From assembly GCA_946185585.1 (NCBI GenBank), contig CAMHJP010000003.1, positions 1 to 53,496 on the forward strand: a DNA stretch of 53,496 bases. Reading direction: 5' to 3'. The position numbers and the translations under genes are program-made. The notes beneath the pieces were generated by a model. The model was given only the letters and a program-made list of their open reading frames with translations. It had not been told where the DNA came from and did no database searches. Below, in pieces: positions 1-7,193 of this stretch. This stretch comes from an uncultured Caryophanales bacterium. Lineage in GTDB: Bacteria > Bacillota_I > Bacilli_A > RFN20 > CAG-826. Every line of letters begins with the position of its first letter. Position 1 is the first letter of the stretch.

Positions 1-131
1 GAAAAAATAAACGCGATAAAATCCTCAATAGTGTTTATAAAGCTGTCGGTTTATCTACCGACGGACAAGGAATTGCCTTCTCTTTGCCAGTTAGCGATGT
101 TGCCGGATTAAAATTCGATTCGGATCAATAG
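1..131 (+). CDS. P-II-like regulator, C-terminal fragment (5' cut by window edge)
   Basis: The frame ending in the TAG at 129-131 is open from the window edge and reads ...ILNSVYKAVGLSTDGQGIAFSLPVSDVAGL... before a short charged tail. The GQGIAFSLPV stretch followed by a D-V-x-G-L motif resembles the C-terminal part of P-II-family proteins of Firmicutes, the signal-transduction proteins that bind ATP/ADP and control a partner membrane protein or enzyme. Only 42 codons are visible, so the ligand-binding loops cannot be checked. A terminator follows directly, so this is the last gene of its transcript. It could also be another small ferredoxin-fold protein. Confidence 0.5.
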   Translation, partial: KNKRDKILNSVYKAVGLSTDGQGIAFSLPVSDVAGLKFDSDQ

Positions 132-149
132 ACTTTAGAGTATTAGATA

Positions 150-200
150 CGCGCCCGCAATTAATTACATTTATTAATTATGTTGTTGGCGCGTTTTTTT
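150..200 (+). terminator. Rho-independent terminator after the P-II-like gene
   Basis: CGCGCC near 150 pairs with GGCGCG at 188-193, with further A/T pairing inside (AATTA/TAATT), followed by TTTTTTT. The T-run is on the plus strand, so it serves the upstream gene; the T-run overlaps the stop codon of the convergent permease gene. Confidence 0.75.
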
Positions 201-1506
201 AAACAAATAATTGAAGCATTAGTAACGCGACCGTAATCGTTGGGATCGAAACAATTGAACCGTATTTAATAAAATCTAGGAAGCTAAAGCGGATGTTTTG
301 TTTATTGACTAATGAAGTAAACATAATGCCTGCTAGAGCACCGATAGGCGTTAAAAACGCGCCGATATTGCTTCCGATAATCGAAGCATAAGTTGCTTGA
401 TAAAACATTGATCCAGATAAGCTAGATGAGACCCCAGAATAAAGAATACTCATCGGAATATTGTTGATTAAGTTACAAACAAGAAAAGATGAATATCCAT
501 ACGTATAAATGACGTGTGAATCTCCGAGTAATTTTGAAATTTCACCAGTAATTCCTTGATAATTTAAAGAAACAACAATCACAAACATTGATAAGAAAAA
601 CGGAATTAATTCATAAGGAAGTCTTTTATAAGAATTTCCCATAATTGTTAGTTTTTCTCTTGTAGCTAAAAGATAAATTAAAGTAAATAAACTTAAGAAA
701 CATGCACAACCTAAAGAGATCATCCACATCTCTAATGGTAGGTAGTGGACAATAATCAGAAATACTAAACAAACTAGTAATGTGGAAACGCCCACACTAA
801 GGAGAAGTTTGTTTGGAACTTCTACTTCTTCGTCTTCAACATGAAATGGCTCTTTTAGGGAGTTTCTAAATAGAAGGAAGAGAATTCCAAGTTCAACTAA
901 TCCAGCTACTATGGTTGGAATCGCCATAACTTTAAAATATTCGACAAAATTAATGTTTGCGGCGGTGGCAAGATAAATGTTTGTAGGGTTACCAATCAAA
1001 AACATAAGTGACCATGTATTTGCAGCAAAGAATTCGGCGATTAAATATGGAGTTGCTTTGATATTTGCTCGTTTAGCAAAGAAACAAATAAACGGAGTTA
1101 ATGTGAGAATCACAATATCGTTTGATGTAAATACGGTTAAAACACTTGTTAACGCATATAAAGCAAAGAAGAGCGTGTATTGGTTTGTTTTTGCTCGTTT
1201 AGTTGCTAGTTGAGCTAGATATTTAAATAATCCAAATTCATCTAGGAGAATCGAGATAATTGTCATTGAGAAAAACAAGACCAGAATCTTTAATGGATTA
1301 ATTGATGTATTTGATGTTAGTTGGTTCCAGACATCGCTGATTGGTGCTAATCCAATTGAGATTAAAAGGATTGCTCCAACTAACGCAACTACCCAATAGG
1401 TTGAAATAGAAAACTTACCAATCTTAATCTTTGGAAGTAAGAGAATTGATAAGGTCACTAAGACAAACGTTACTAAACAAATAACTAATGTTGGAATCAT
1501 ACACAA
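199..1506 (-). CDS. ArsB/NhaD (SLC13-like) family membrane transporter
   Basis: A 435-aa polytopic protein with about eleven hydrophobic segments. The two pseudo-symmetric hairpin motifs of the ion-transporter superfamily are visible: TSNDIVILTLTPF near residue 125 and GSNIGAFLTPIGALAG near residue 390, with NNIPMSILYSG between them. Family members exchange Na+/H+, arsenite or dicarboxylates; the substrate cannot be read from sequence. The track start is a TTG 13 nt after GAGG; an ATG two codons later (1500) lies 19 nt after it, so spacing slightly favours TTG. It stands alone, convergent with the gene to its left and divergent from the nitroreductase. No ars genes are nearby, so an arsenic role has no support. 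Confidence 0.8.
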   Translation of the reverse strand: MCMIPTLVICLVTFVLVTLSILLLPKIKIGKFSISTYWVVALVGAILLISIGLAPISDVWNQLTSNTSINPLKILVLFFSMTIISILLDEFGLFKYLAQLATKRAKTNQYTLFFALYALTSVLTVFTSNDIVILTLTPFICFFAKRANIKATPYLIAEFFAANTWSLMFLIGNPTNIYLATAANINFVEYFKVMAIPTIVAGLVELGILFLLFRNSLKEPFHVEDEEVEVPNKLLLSVGVSTLLVCLVFLIIVHYLPLEMWMISLGCACFLSLFTLIYLLATREKLTIMGNSYKRLPYELIPFFLSMFVIVVSLNYQGITGEISKLLGDSHVIYTYGYSSFLVCNLINNIPMSILYSGVSSSLSGSMFYQATYASIIGSNIGAFLTPIGALAGIMFTSLVNKQNIRFSFLDFIKYGSIVSIPTITVALLMLQLFV

Positions 1507-1577
1507 AGTGTATTATCTACCTCTAAATTGAAAAGTGTTAGTAAAATCAATATATTTATCTTAAAGAGGAATAAACA

Positions 1578-2096
1578 ATGGCTAATAAAACAATTCAAAC
1601 AATTCTTTCACGAGTTTCATGTCGTGAATATAGTGAAAAGAAAGTATCGTTAGGAAAAGTAAACCAAATTCTTGAAGCTGGTAAATATGCTCCAAGCGCA
1701 ATGAACCGTCAAATTGGAAATATTACTTGCGTACGTACAAAAGCAAAAGTTGAAAGACTAAGAGAATTATTAAAAGAACAATTTGGTCGCGACTGTTTAT
1801 ATGGTGCAAACACAGTCGTTCTTGTTCACGCGCCAAGAGAAGATAAGTTCACTGTTCAAGACTGTTCTTGCGTATTGGAAAACATTTTTGTCGCTGCAAA
1901 CGCTTTAAAAGTTCAATCTTGCTGGATTAATCAATTTGATGAACTGTTCTCAACTCCTAAAGGAATGAAAATGAAAGAACGTTTAGGAATTCCAGCTGAA
2001 AATAAAGTAGTTGGCGCAGCAATTCTTGGTTACGCTAAAGATCCATCAAAACTTGTCGTAAAAGAAAGAAAAGCTGACTATATTTCTATAAAATAA
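1578..2096 (+). CDS. Nitroreductase-family flavoprotein
   Basis: 172 aa. The N-terminus carries the FMN-phosphate-binding pattern S-x-R-x-Y (VSCREYSEKKV) and the helix GKYAPSAMNRQ that typify the nitroreductase fold; WINQF near residue 115 sits where the family has its second flavin-contacting segment. Members are FMN-dependent NAD(P)H oxidoreductases acting on nitro compounds, quinones or flavins, usually as homodimers. The length is that of the short nitroreductase group. AAGAGGA lies about 9 nt before the ATG. It is monocistronic, with a terminator just downstream. The substrate is unknown. Confidence 0.88.
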   Translation: MANKTIQTILSRVSCREYSEKKVSLGKVNQILEAGKYAPSAMNRQIGNITCVRTKAKVERLRELLKEQFGRDCLYGANTVVLVHAPREDKFTVQDCSCVLENIFVAANALKVQSCWINQFDELFSTPKGMKMKERLGIPAENKVVGAAILGYAKDPSKLVVKERKADYISIK

Positions 2097-2121
2097 CCAT
2101 CAAAACCTCAATATTTTATAC

Positions 2122-2153
2122 AAAACCCTCACATTTTGTGGAGGTTTTCTTTT
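2122..2153 (+). terminator. Rho-independent terminator after nitroreductase
   Basis: AAAACCCTCAC pairs with GTGGAGGTTTT around an ATTTT loop (one mismatch), followed by CTTTT. Confidence 0.75.
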
Positions 2154-2242
2154 ATGAAAGTAAGCACTCTCATAAAGAAATATATAACGGGTTTCAATTT
2201 TATTGATACAATATATAGCCGTGAAAGAAAGAAGGTATTAAT

Positions 2243-3217
2243 ATGCCATTAGTTAACTCTAAAGAACTATTTGAAAAAGCCTATAAAGAAGGTTATGCCA
2301 TTGGTGCTTTTAACTGCAACAACATGGAAATCGTTCAAGCGATCACAGAAGCTGCTAAAGAATGTAACTCTCCAGTTATTCTCCAAGTTTCTGCTGGTGC
2401 AAGAAAATATGCTAAGCCAGTCTACTTAAAGAAAATGGTCGAAGCTGCAGTTGAAGACACAGGTTTACCAATTGTCCTCCACTTAGACCACGGTGCTGAC
2501 TTTGAAATTTGTAAAGACTGTATTGATGGTGGATTCACATCCGTCATGATTGACTGCTCTAGCAAACCATTCGAAGAAAACATCGCTATTACCAGAAAAG
2601 TCGTTGAATATGCTCACGCTCATAAACCATACGTTACAGTTGAAGCTGAACTTGGTACATTAGCTGGTATTGAAGACGAAGTCAAAGTGGAACATGGTGC
2701 TGAAAGTTACACCAACCCAGACCAAGTTGAAGAATTCGTTAAACGCACTGGTGTTGATAGCTTAGCTATTGCTATCGGAACAAGCCACGGTGCTTATAAG
2801 TTCCGTCCAGAACAATGCACACGTGATCCAAAAACAGGTGTCTTACTCCCACCTCCACTCCGTTTCGATATTCTTGAAGAAGTCTCTAAGAGACTCCCGG
2901 GATTCCCAATCGTTTTACACGGTTCATCCTCTGTTAACCAAGAATACGTCAAGATTATTAACGAACACGGTGGTGCATTAAAGGATGCTGTCGGTGTTCC
3001 AGAAGATCAACTTCGCCAAGCTGCTCGTATGGCTGTTTGTAAGATCAATATTGACTCTGACTTACGTCTTGCGATGACTGCTGGAATTCGTGAACACTTC
3101 GAAGCTCATCCAGACCACTTCGATCCACGTCAATACATCGGTGATGGACGTGCTTACGTGAAACAACTCGTTAAACACAAAATTACTGACGTTCTTGGAT
3201 CAAACGATAAGATCTAA
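2243..3217 (+). CDS. fba: Class II fructose-1,6-bisphosphate aldolase
   Basis: 324 aa. Cleaves fructose-1,6-bisphosphate to dihydroxyacetone phosphate and glyceraldehyde-3-phosphate in glycolysis. Class II (zinc) signatures are clear: HLDHG at about residues 80-84 (catalytic Asp82, zinc His83), VEAELG near 133, GTSHGAYKF near 178 (zinc His and phosphate loop), and LHGSSS near 225. The insertion GVPEDQLRQAARMAVCKINIDSD and the length mark the longer class IIB subtype found in many anaerobes. AGAAGG precedes the ATG. It has its own terminator, so it is monocistronic, as expected for a highly expressed glycolytic gene. C-ending codons are frequent compared with neighbours, consistent with high expression. 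Confidence 0.96.
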   Translation: MPLVNSKELFEKAYKEGYAIGAFNCNNMEIVQAITEAAKECNSPVILQVSAGARKYAKPVYLKKMVEAAVEDTGLPIVLHLDHGADFEICKDCIDGGFTSVMIDCSSKPFEENIAITRKVVEYAHAHKPYVTVEAELGTLAGIEDEVKVEHGAESYTNPDQVEEFVKRTGVDSLAIAIGTSHGAYKFRPEQCTRDPKTGVLLPPPLRFDILEEVSKRLPGFPIVLHGSSSVNQEYVKIINEHGGALKDAVGVPEDQLRQAARMAVCKINIDSDLRLAMTAGIREHFEAHPDHFDPRQYIGDGRAYVKQLVKHKITDVLGSNDKI

Positions 3218-3234
3218 TTTGAATTTATAAAGTT

Positions 3235-3261
3235 AAACATGCCTAAGCATGTTTTTCTTTT
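3235..3261 (+). terminator. Rho-independent terminator after fba
   Basis: AAACATGC - CTAA - GCATGTTT perfect hairpin followed by TTCTTTT. Confidence 0.85.
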
Positions 3262-3270
3262 GCAAATTTT

Positions 3271-3309
3271 TATGTGAAACAAATTTTATAAAAATGTTTC
3301 ACATATAAT
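3271..3309 (+). promoter_or_regulatory. Operator-like palindrome overlapping the -10 upstream of rarA
   Basis: Perfect 11-bp arms TATGTGAAACA and TGTTTCACATA are separated by a 13-bp A/T-only spacer. A consensus -10 TATAAT (3304-3309) begins on the last bases of the right arm. No good -35 is visible 16-18 bp upstream, so an activator or repressor bound to the palindrome may control this promoter, which serves the rarA-nucleoside hydrolase-ribokinase run. The binding protein is unknown. Confidence 0.55.
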
Positions 3310-3350
3310 CTTCTTAGATTAAAATTAGATTAGCAAAGAGGATTCGTTTT

Positions 3351-4595
3351 ATGCAACAACCACTCGCTGATTTATTAAGACCAAAATCATTTGATGATGT
3401 TTTAGGTCAACAACATTTACTAGGAAAAGGAATGGCTTTTAGAAAGGTTGTTTCCTCTAATCACATACCAAACATGGTTTTCTATGGTCCTCCAGGTGTT
3501 GGAAAGACCACGGTTGCAAACATTATTGCGGAGAAGACAAATATGTCTTTATATAAGCTTAATGGAACAACCGCATCAACAGACGATATTAAGCAGATCA
3601 TTGCGAATATCAATTCAGTTCTCACTCAAAACGGAATCCTTTTATATTTGGATGAAATCCAATATTTAAATAAGAAACAACAACAATCTCTTCTAGAGTT
3701 TGTTGAAAAAGGCGATATTACATTAATCGCTTCGACAACCGAAAATCCATTCTTCTACATCTATCCAGCCTTACTAAGTAGATGCACAGTTTTTGAATTT
3801 AAACCTTTATCAACAAAAGATATTTCTAAAGGTCTACTCAAAGCTGCTGAACAATTTGGATTAGTCTTTGAAGATGACGCTTTAGAATATCTTGCTCTTT
3901 CTGGTAACGGAGATATGCGTAAAGCATTAAATAATTTTGATTTCGTTCGTTACGCAGTGAAGAAAGGTAGTAATAAAATTACTCGCGACATTGTTGATCA
4001 AGTCGCGATTAAAGGAAATATTTCCTATGACCGTAGCGAAGATAAACACTACGATAATCTTTCTGCTTTAATGAAATCTTTACGTGGATCTGATCCAGAT
4101 GCTGCAATCTATTATCTAGCAAAGATGCTTGAAGCAGGTGATATTATCGCCGCTTCAAGAAGACTACTTTGTAGTGCGAACGAAGATGTTGGTCTAGCCT
4201 ATCCACAAATTATTCCAATTGTGAAAGCGGCAGTGGATACTGCTCTTCAACTTGGTATGCCAGAAGCATATCTACCTTTAGCAAATGCAGCTGTTTTAAT
4301 TGCAACTGCACCAAAATCAAATTCTGCTCCAATGGCGTATTGGAAAGCCCAAGCCGATATTGCTAAAGGAAAAGGTGTTGGAGTTCCTCGTGCCTTACAA
4401 AACACCCATTATGATGGTGCTGATGCCAAAGTAAAGGGACAACACTATAAATATCCTCATGACTATAAACATCATTGGGTGAAGCAACAATATCTTCCAG
4501 ATGATTTAAAGAATGAAACTTATTACCAATATGGTGATAATAAATATGAACAAGCCATTAAAGAATACTGGGAAAAGATTAAACACAATGACTAA
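3351..4595 (+). CDS. rarA: RarA/MgsA replication-associated recombination AAA+ ATPase
   Basis: 414 aa. A clamp-loader-like AAA+ ATPase that acts at stalled replication forks. Walker A GPPGVGKT is at residues 46-53, Walker B LLYLDEIQ near residue 100, and the sensor region STTENPFFYIYPALLSRC near 125-145 is diagnostic of RarA (the ENP-F motif). The C-terminal half carries the conserved tetramerisation domain, ending with the typical YKYPHDY and YLPD segments. AGAGG lies upstream of the ATG. The stop overlaps the start of the nucleoside hydrolase gene by 8 bp, so the two are translationally coupled although functionally unrelated. Confidence 0.93.
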   Translation: MQQPLADLLRPKSFDDVLGQQHLLGKGMAFRKVVSSNHIPNMVFYGPPGVGKTTVANIIAEKTNMSLYKLNGTTASTDDIKQIIANINSVLTQNGILLYLDEIQYLNKKQQQSLLEFVEKGDITLIASTTENPFFYIYPALLSRCTVFEFKPLSTKDISKGLLKAAEQFGLVFEDDALEYLALSGNGDMRKALNNFDFVRYAVKKGSNKITRDIVDQVAIKGNISYDRSEDKHYDNLSALMKSLRGSDPDAAIYYLAKMLEAGDIIAASRRLLCSANEDVGLAYPQIIPIVKAAVDTALQLGMPEAYLPLANAAVLIATAPKSNSAPMAYWKAQADIAKGKGVGVPRALQNTHYDGADAKVKGQHYKYPHDYKHHWVKQQYLPDDLKNETYYQYGDNKYEQAIKEYWEKIKHND

Positions 4596-5520
4596 GCAGA
4601 AAATTATTTTAGATTGTGATCCTGGACACGATGACGCGATTGCCATCATGCTTGCTGGTTCTGCTCCTAGTTTAGAAATCTTAGGAATAACTGTTGAAGC
4701 AGGAAACCAGACATTAGAGAAGACAGGGAACAACACATTGAATATAGTTCAATATTTGGGTCTCGATGTTCCTGTTGCTTTAGGTTCTGGAAAACCACTA
4801 AAACGAAGCCCAATGACCTGTGCCGAAATTCATGGCGAAACAGGTTTAGATGGTTTTCCATTTTCCCCATTAAAAATCAAATATCACCAGCAAAACGCGG
4901 TTGAATTAATGAAATCTTTGTTAGATAAAAACGAAGATGTGATATTAGTTCCAACTGGTCCATTAACCAATATTGCTGAACTTTTAATCAAGCATCCAGA
5001 AGTGAAAAAATATATCAAATCAATTGTCCTCATGGGTGGATCAATTGGATTTGGTAATGTATCTCCTGCCGCAGAGTTTAATATTCTTTGTGACCCAGAA
5101 GCTGCAGATATTGTTTTTAATTCTGGATTAGATGTTTATATGCTTGGGCTTGATGTTACAAGAAAAGCTCTTGTCCTTCCTGATGTGATGGAAAGAATGT
5201 CAAAGATTGATAACAAAGCGGGTAGGCTCTTTATTGATTTAATGAAAGTTTTTAATGAGAACCAACTCAAAATCTTTGGCCATAGTGGAGCGCCTCTTCA
5301 TGATCCAGCAACAATCATTTCATTATTAAATCCAAATGTTTTCACTTTTAAGAAGATGAATGTTGTGATTGATGTCACTGGTGGTCCATCTTATGGAAGA
5401 ACAAACTGTGACCAATATGATTATTTACATCAACCACATAATGCTTATGTTGCAATTGACATAAATGTCAAAGAATACTGGAACGAAGTTGAGAAAGGTC
5501 TAAAACGTTACTCAAAATGA
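4588..5520 (+). CDS. Inosine-uridine preferring nucleoside hydrolase
   Basis: 310 aa from the chosen start. Hydrolyses ribonucleosides to free base and ribose. The track ORF starts at 4513 inside rarA, but the family begins right at the Ca2+-binding motif, seen here as IILDCDPGHDDA at residues 6-17 of the ATG at 4588. Other signatures are VPTGPLTNIA, NILCDPEAADIVF and LHDPATI (second Ca2+ ligand set). It overlaps rarA (ATGACTAA) and its own stop overlaps ribokinase (ATGA), so translation is coupled. With the downstream ribokinase it forms a compact salvage route that feeds nucleoside ribose into central metabolism. Base specificity cannot be read from sequence. Confidence 0.93.
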   Translation: MTKQKIILDCDPGHDDAIAIMLAGSAPSLEILGITVEAGNQTLEKTGNNTLNIVQYLGLDVPVALGSGKPLKRSPMTCAEIHGETGLDGFPFSPLKIKYHQQNAVELMKSLLDKNEDVILVPTGPLTNIAELLIKHPEVKKYIKSIVLMGGSIGFGNVSPAAEFNILCDPEAADIVFNSGLDVYMLGLDVTRKALVLPDVMERMSKIDNKAGRLFIDLMKVFNENQLKIFGHSGAPLHDPATIISLLNPNVFTFKKMNVVIDVTGGPSYGRTNCDQYDYLHQPHNAYVAIDINVKEYWNEVEKGLKRYSK

Positions 5521-6404
5521 ACACTATTTATGTCCTTGGATCATTAAATATGGATCTTGTGATTGAATCCGACAAGATTCCTACAAAAGGCGAAACTGTT
5601 CGTGGTGAAAATTTTTCAACCTGTCCTGGAGGAAAAGGATTAAATCAAGCTATCGCTGCTGCTAAACTTGGTGCCAAAGTAAAAATGCTTGGCGCCATTG
5701 GCTATGACTCGTTCGGTGAGAAAATGTTTAATGCGTTAAAGGAAAACAATGTTGATGTTTCTCATATTAAGATGGTTAAAGGTGTTTCTAGTGGAATCGC
5801 GATGATCCTTTTACACAATAAAGATAATCGAATCATTCTCGACTTGGGAGCCAATTTAAAATTAACAAAAAGTGATGTTGATAGTTTTCTTAAAGGAGCT
5901 AGTGCTGGCGATGTTTTCTTATCTCAATTAGAGAATAGTCTTGAACTTGTCGGTTATGCCCTAGAGGTCGCAAAACGTAAAAAAATGCGTACCGTAATTA
6001 ATCCTGCTCCATGTGATATTGGAATAAAAAAATATGCCAGATTTATCGATGTTATTACTCCAAATAGTGGAGAATTGCGTATGCTTCTAAAATACGGAAA
6101 ATACCAGCAAAAACCGGATAAATTAGGAATTTCCACAATTGTTGAAACTAGAGGAAAGGACGGTTATTGCTGTTATAAAGGAAAAGACACAATTTCTGAA
6201 AAAGCAGTCAAAGTAAAAGTGGTTGATACAACTGGTGCAGGCGATGCATTTAATGGTGCGTTATGCTACCAGCTTGCCCAAGGAAAAGAAATTAATAAGA
6301 CATCATTAAACTTTGCTTGTTTGGCTGCATCAATATCGACAACCAAACACGGAACAAGCGTTTCTTCTCCAACACTGGATGAGATAAGCAAATTCAAAAA
6401 ATAA
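5517..6404 (+). CDS. rbsK: Ribokinase (PfkB family)
   Basis: 295 aa. Phosphorylates ribose to ribose-5-phosphate. PfkB signatures: GSLNMDLVIESDKIPTKGE at the N-terminus, GGKGLNQAIAAAKLGA near residues 38-53 (substrate loop), and VDTTGAGDAFNGAL near 236-249 containing the catalytic Asp and anion hole. Start overlap of 4 bp (ATGA) with the nucleoside hydrolase argues that it consumes the ribose that enzyme releases. No ribose transporter is adjacent, supporting an intracellular salvage role. Terminator follows. Confidence 0.93.
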   Translation: MNTIYVLGSLNMDLVIESDKIPTKGETVRGENFSTCPGGKGLNQAIAAAKLGAKVKMLGAIGYDSFGEKMFNALKENNVDVSHIKMVKGVSSGIAMILLHNKDNRIILDLGANLKLTKSDVDSFLKGASAGDVFLSQLENSLELVGYALEVAKRKKMRTVINPAPCDIGIKKYARFIDVITPNSGELRMLLKYGKYQQKPDKLGISTIVETRGKDGYCCYKGKDTISEKAVKVKVVDTTGAGDAFNGALCYQLAQGKEINKTSLNFACLAASISTTKHGTSVSSPTLDEISKFKK

Positions 6405-6408
6405 AATT

Positions 6409-6437
6409 CAAGCTCTTCACTAAGAAGGGCTTTTTAA
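6409..6437 (+). terminator. Rho-independent terminator after rbsK
   Basis: AAGCTCTTC - ACTA - AGAAGGGCTT with a G-T pair, then TTTAAA. Confidence 0.65.
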
Positions 6438-6548
6438 ATTCCCATTCAATTTAAGGTGAAATTTTTTCTTACAGTGTAAGAAGTTTTCTTTTTTGAAAAA
6501 TTGAGTGCAAATTTTTCTTTTAAAAACGGATTTAGTTAATGAGAGCGA

Positions 6549-6639
6549 AAAACTCTCAGGCAAAGAAAAGCCTTAAAAACTCGGAACGGGAACTCCTGAC
6601 TACATGCGTCATTCACGCAATAGAAAGGAGGCAACCGAA
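6549..6639 (+). promoter_or_regulatory. Structured 5' leader of type I toxin-like copy 1
   Basis: Contains hairpin GAGAG-CGAAAAA-CTCTC just upstream and AGGC-AAAGAAAA-GCCT, then AAACTCGGAACGGGAACTCC. The second hairpin has a counterpart in copy 2 with a different stem and nearly the same loop (CGAC-AAAGACAA-GTCG). GAACGGGA, CTCC and GACTAC can pair in order with GTAGTC, GGAG and TCCCGTTC in the 3' UTR (6757-6778), closing the mRNA head to tail. Confidence 0.6.
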
Positions 6640-6723
6640 ATGAAAACTAATAAAGAAATCATCTATGGTTTCATGTTGGTAATTGTTGACCTTGTTTATT
6701 TGATATTGGAATTAATCCGATAA
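6640..6723 (+). CDS. Small hydrophobic peptide 1 (type I toxin-like, 27 aa)
   Basis: ATG at 6640 preceded by AAAGGAGG with 8-nt spacing. The peptide starts MKTNKEIIYGFMLVIV and ends LELIR: a short charged N-terminus, a single hydrophobic segment and a basic last residue, the profile of membrane-acting type I toxins (Fst, TxpA and BsrG are the Firmicute examples). I do not recognise a named family by sequence. Support comes from the cassette: a matched second copy 260 bp downstream, an antisense promoter just past the stop, and 5'-3' complementarity in the mRNA. Too short for the ORF track. Alternatives: a small regulatory membrane peptide. Confidence 0.65.
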   Translation: MKTNKEIIYGFMLVIVDLVYLILELIR

Positions 6724-6724
6724 A

Positions 6725-6784
6725 GAAAAAACGAGTCCTTGACTCATTGACATAAAGTAGTCTTGGAGGATCCCGTTCTTATGT
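6725..6784 (-). ncRNA. Antisense antitoxin-like RNA 1 (~60 nt)
   Basis: On the minus strand a strong promoter (-35 TTGCAA at 6812-6817, 16-bp spacer, -10 TATAAT at 6790-6795) would start an RNA near 6783. It runs back over the toxin 3' UTR and ends at GAGTC-AAG-GACTC followed by GTTTTTT (6727-6745). It is fully complementary to the toxin 3' UTR and carries the same AGAACGGGA...CTCC...GACTAC string as the toxin 5' leader, so it can compete with that leader for the 3' UTR. Ends are predicted. Confidence 0.6.
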
Positions 6785-6789
6785 TTCTC

Positions 6790-6817
6790 ATTATAGCAAA
6801 GCTAAAAATCTTTGCAA
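6790..6817 (-). promoter_or_regulatory. Promoter of antisense RNA 1, with internal inverted repeat
   Basis: TTGCAA - 16 bp - TATAAT on the minus strand. The spacer edges form GCAAAG...CTTTGC, so the promoter is itself an 6-bp-arm inverted repeat; the same layout recurs at copy 2. Confidence 0.75.
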
Positions 6818-6899
6818 TACGACAAAGACAAGTCGTTAAAACTCAGAACGAATACTTTCCTAGGGTAATTCAAAAAATTATTTGAAGGGAGGTGATACG
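6818..6899 (+). promoter_or_regulatory. Structured 5' leader of type I toxin-like copy 2
   Basis: Hairpin CGAC-AAAGACAA-GTCG then TTAAAACTCAGAACGAATACTTTCC. Aligns with copy 1 (AAACTCGGAACGGGAACTCC). AGAACGAAT is perfectly complementary to ATTCGTTCT in the 3' UTR (7031-7039), so the changed bases are compensated at both ends of the RNA. Confidence 0.6.
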
Positions 6900-6986
6900 A
6901 TGAAGCAATTGAAAGATTTAGAGTCACTCTTTATCTTAGTTGTGATCATCTTGTTTCTTCTTTTGCTCCTAAAAGTTGCAAAATAA
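6900..6986 (+). CDS. Small hydrophobic peptide 2 (type I toxin-like, 28 aa)
   Basis: ATG at 6900 behind AAGGGAGGTGAT, an almost complete anti-16S match with 7-nt spacing. The peptide begins MKQLKDLESLFILVV, continues through an Ile/Val/Leu-only core and ends KVAK. Same size and topology as peptide 1, but little residue identity, whereas the flanking RNA elements are conserved. This is what one expects if RNA pairing, not the peptide sequence, is under strongest constraint. The function as a toxin is inference from layout; a named family was not recognised. Confidence 0.65.
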   Translation: MKQLKDLESLFILVVIILFLLLLLKVAK

Positions 6987-7042
6987 AAAAAACAAATCCC
7001 TAGACTGACACTTTGACCGGTGTTGGAAGGATTCGTTCTTGT
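6985..7042 (-). ncRNA. Antisense antitoxin-like RNA 2 (~58 nt)
   Basis: Minus-strand promoter -35 TTGCAA (7070-7075), 16-bp spacer, -10 TATAAT (7048-7053); predicted start near 7042. The RNA contains AGAACGAATCCTTCC and ends near AATCC...GGATT followed by TGTTTTTTTT, just beside the toxin stop codon. Same layout as antisense RNA 1. Confidence 0.6.
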
Positions 7043-7047
7043 GTCTC

Positions 7048-7075
7048 ATTATAGCAAAGTTTTGTTACTTTGCAA
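7048..7075 (-). promoter_or_regulatory. Promoter of antisense RNA 2, with internal inverted repeat
   Basis: TTGCAA - 16 bp - TATAAT on the minus strand, with the same GCAAAG...CTTTGC inverted repeat in the spacer as promoter 1 and the same TATAATGAG context. Confidence 0.75.
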
Positions 7076-7193
7076 CATGCCAAACTTAAAATGTAATCAT
7101 CACCGTAATAACTAAGTTATTATGTTTTTTCTACTTGCGTATATGTGCATATAATGGTTAAATAATACCCGTTCGCCCAAATAAGGAGAAATT

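Noticed and set aside
977-1213. 78-aa plus-strand ORF in the permease gene
   Set aside because: Antisense shadow without ribosome site.
6541-6600. Glycine-riboswitch-like string ACTCTCAGGCAAA upstream of the first small peptide
   Set aside because: The following GGAC block and the P1/P3 partners of the glycine aptamer are missing; the bases instead form two simple hairpins (GAGAG/CTCTC and AGGC/GCCT), the second of which recurs in the toxin-like copy 2.
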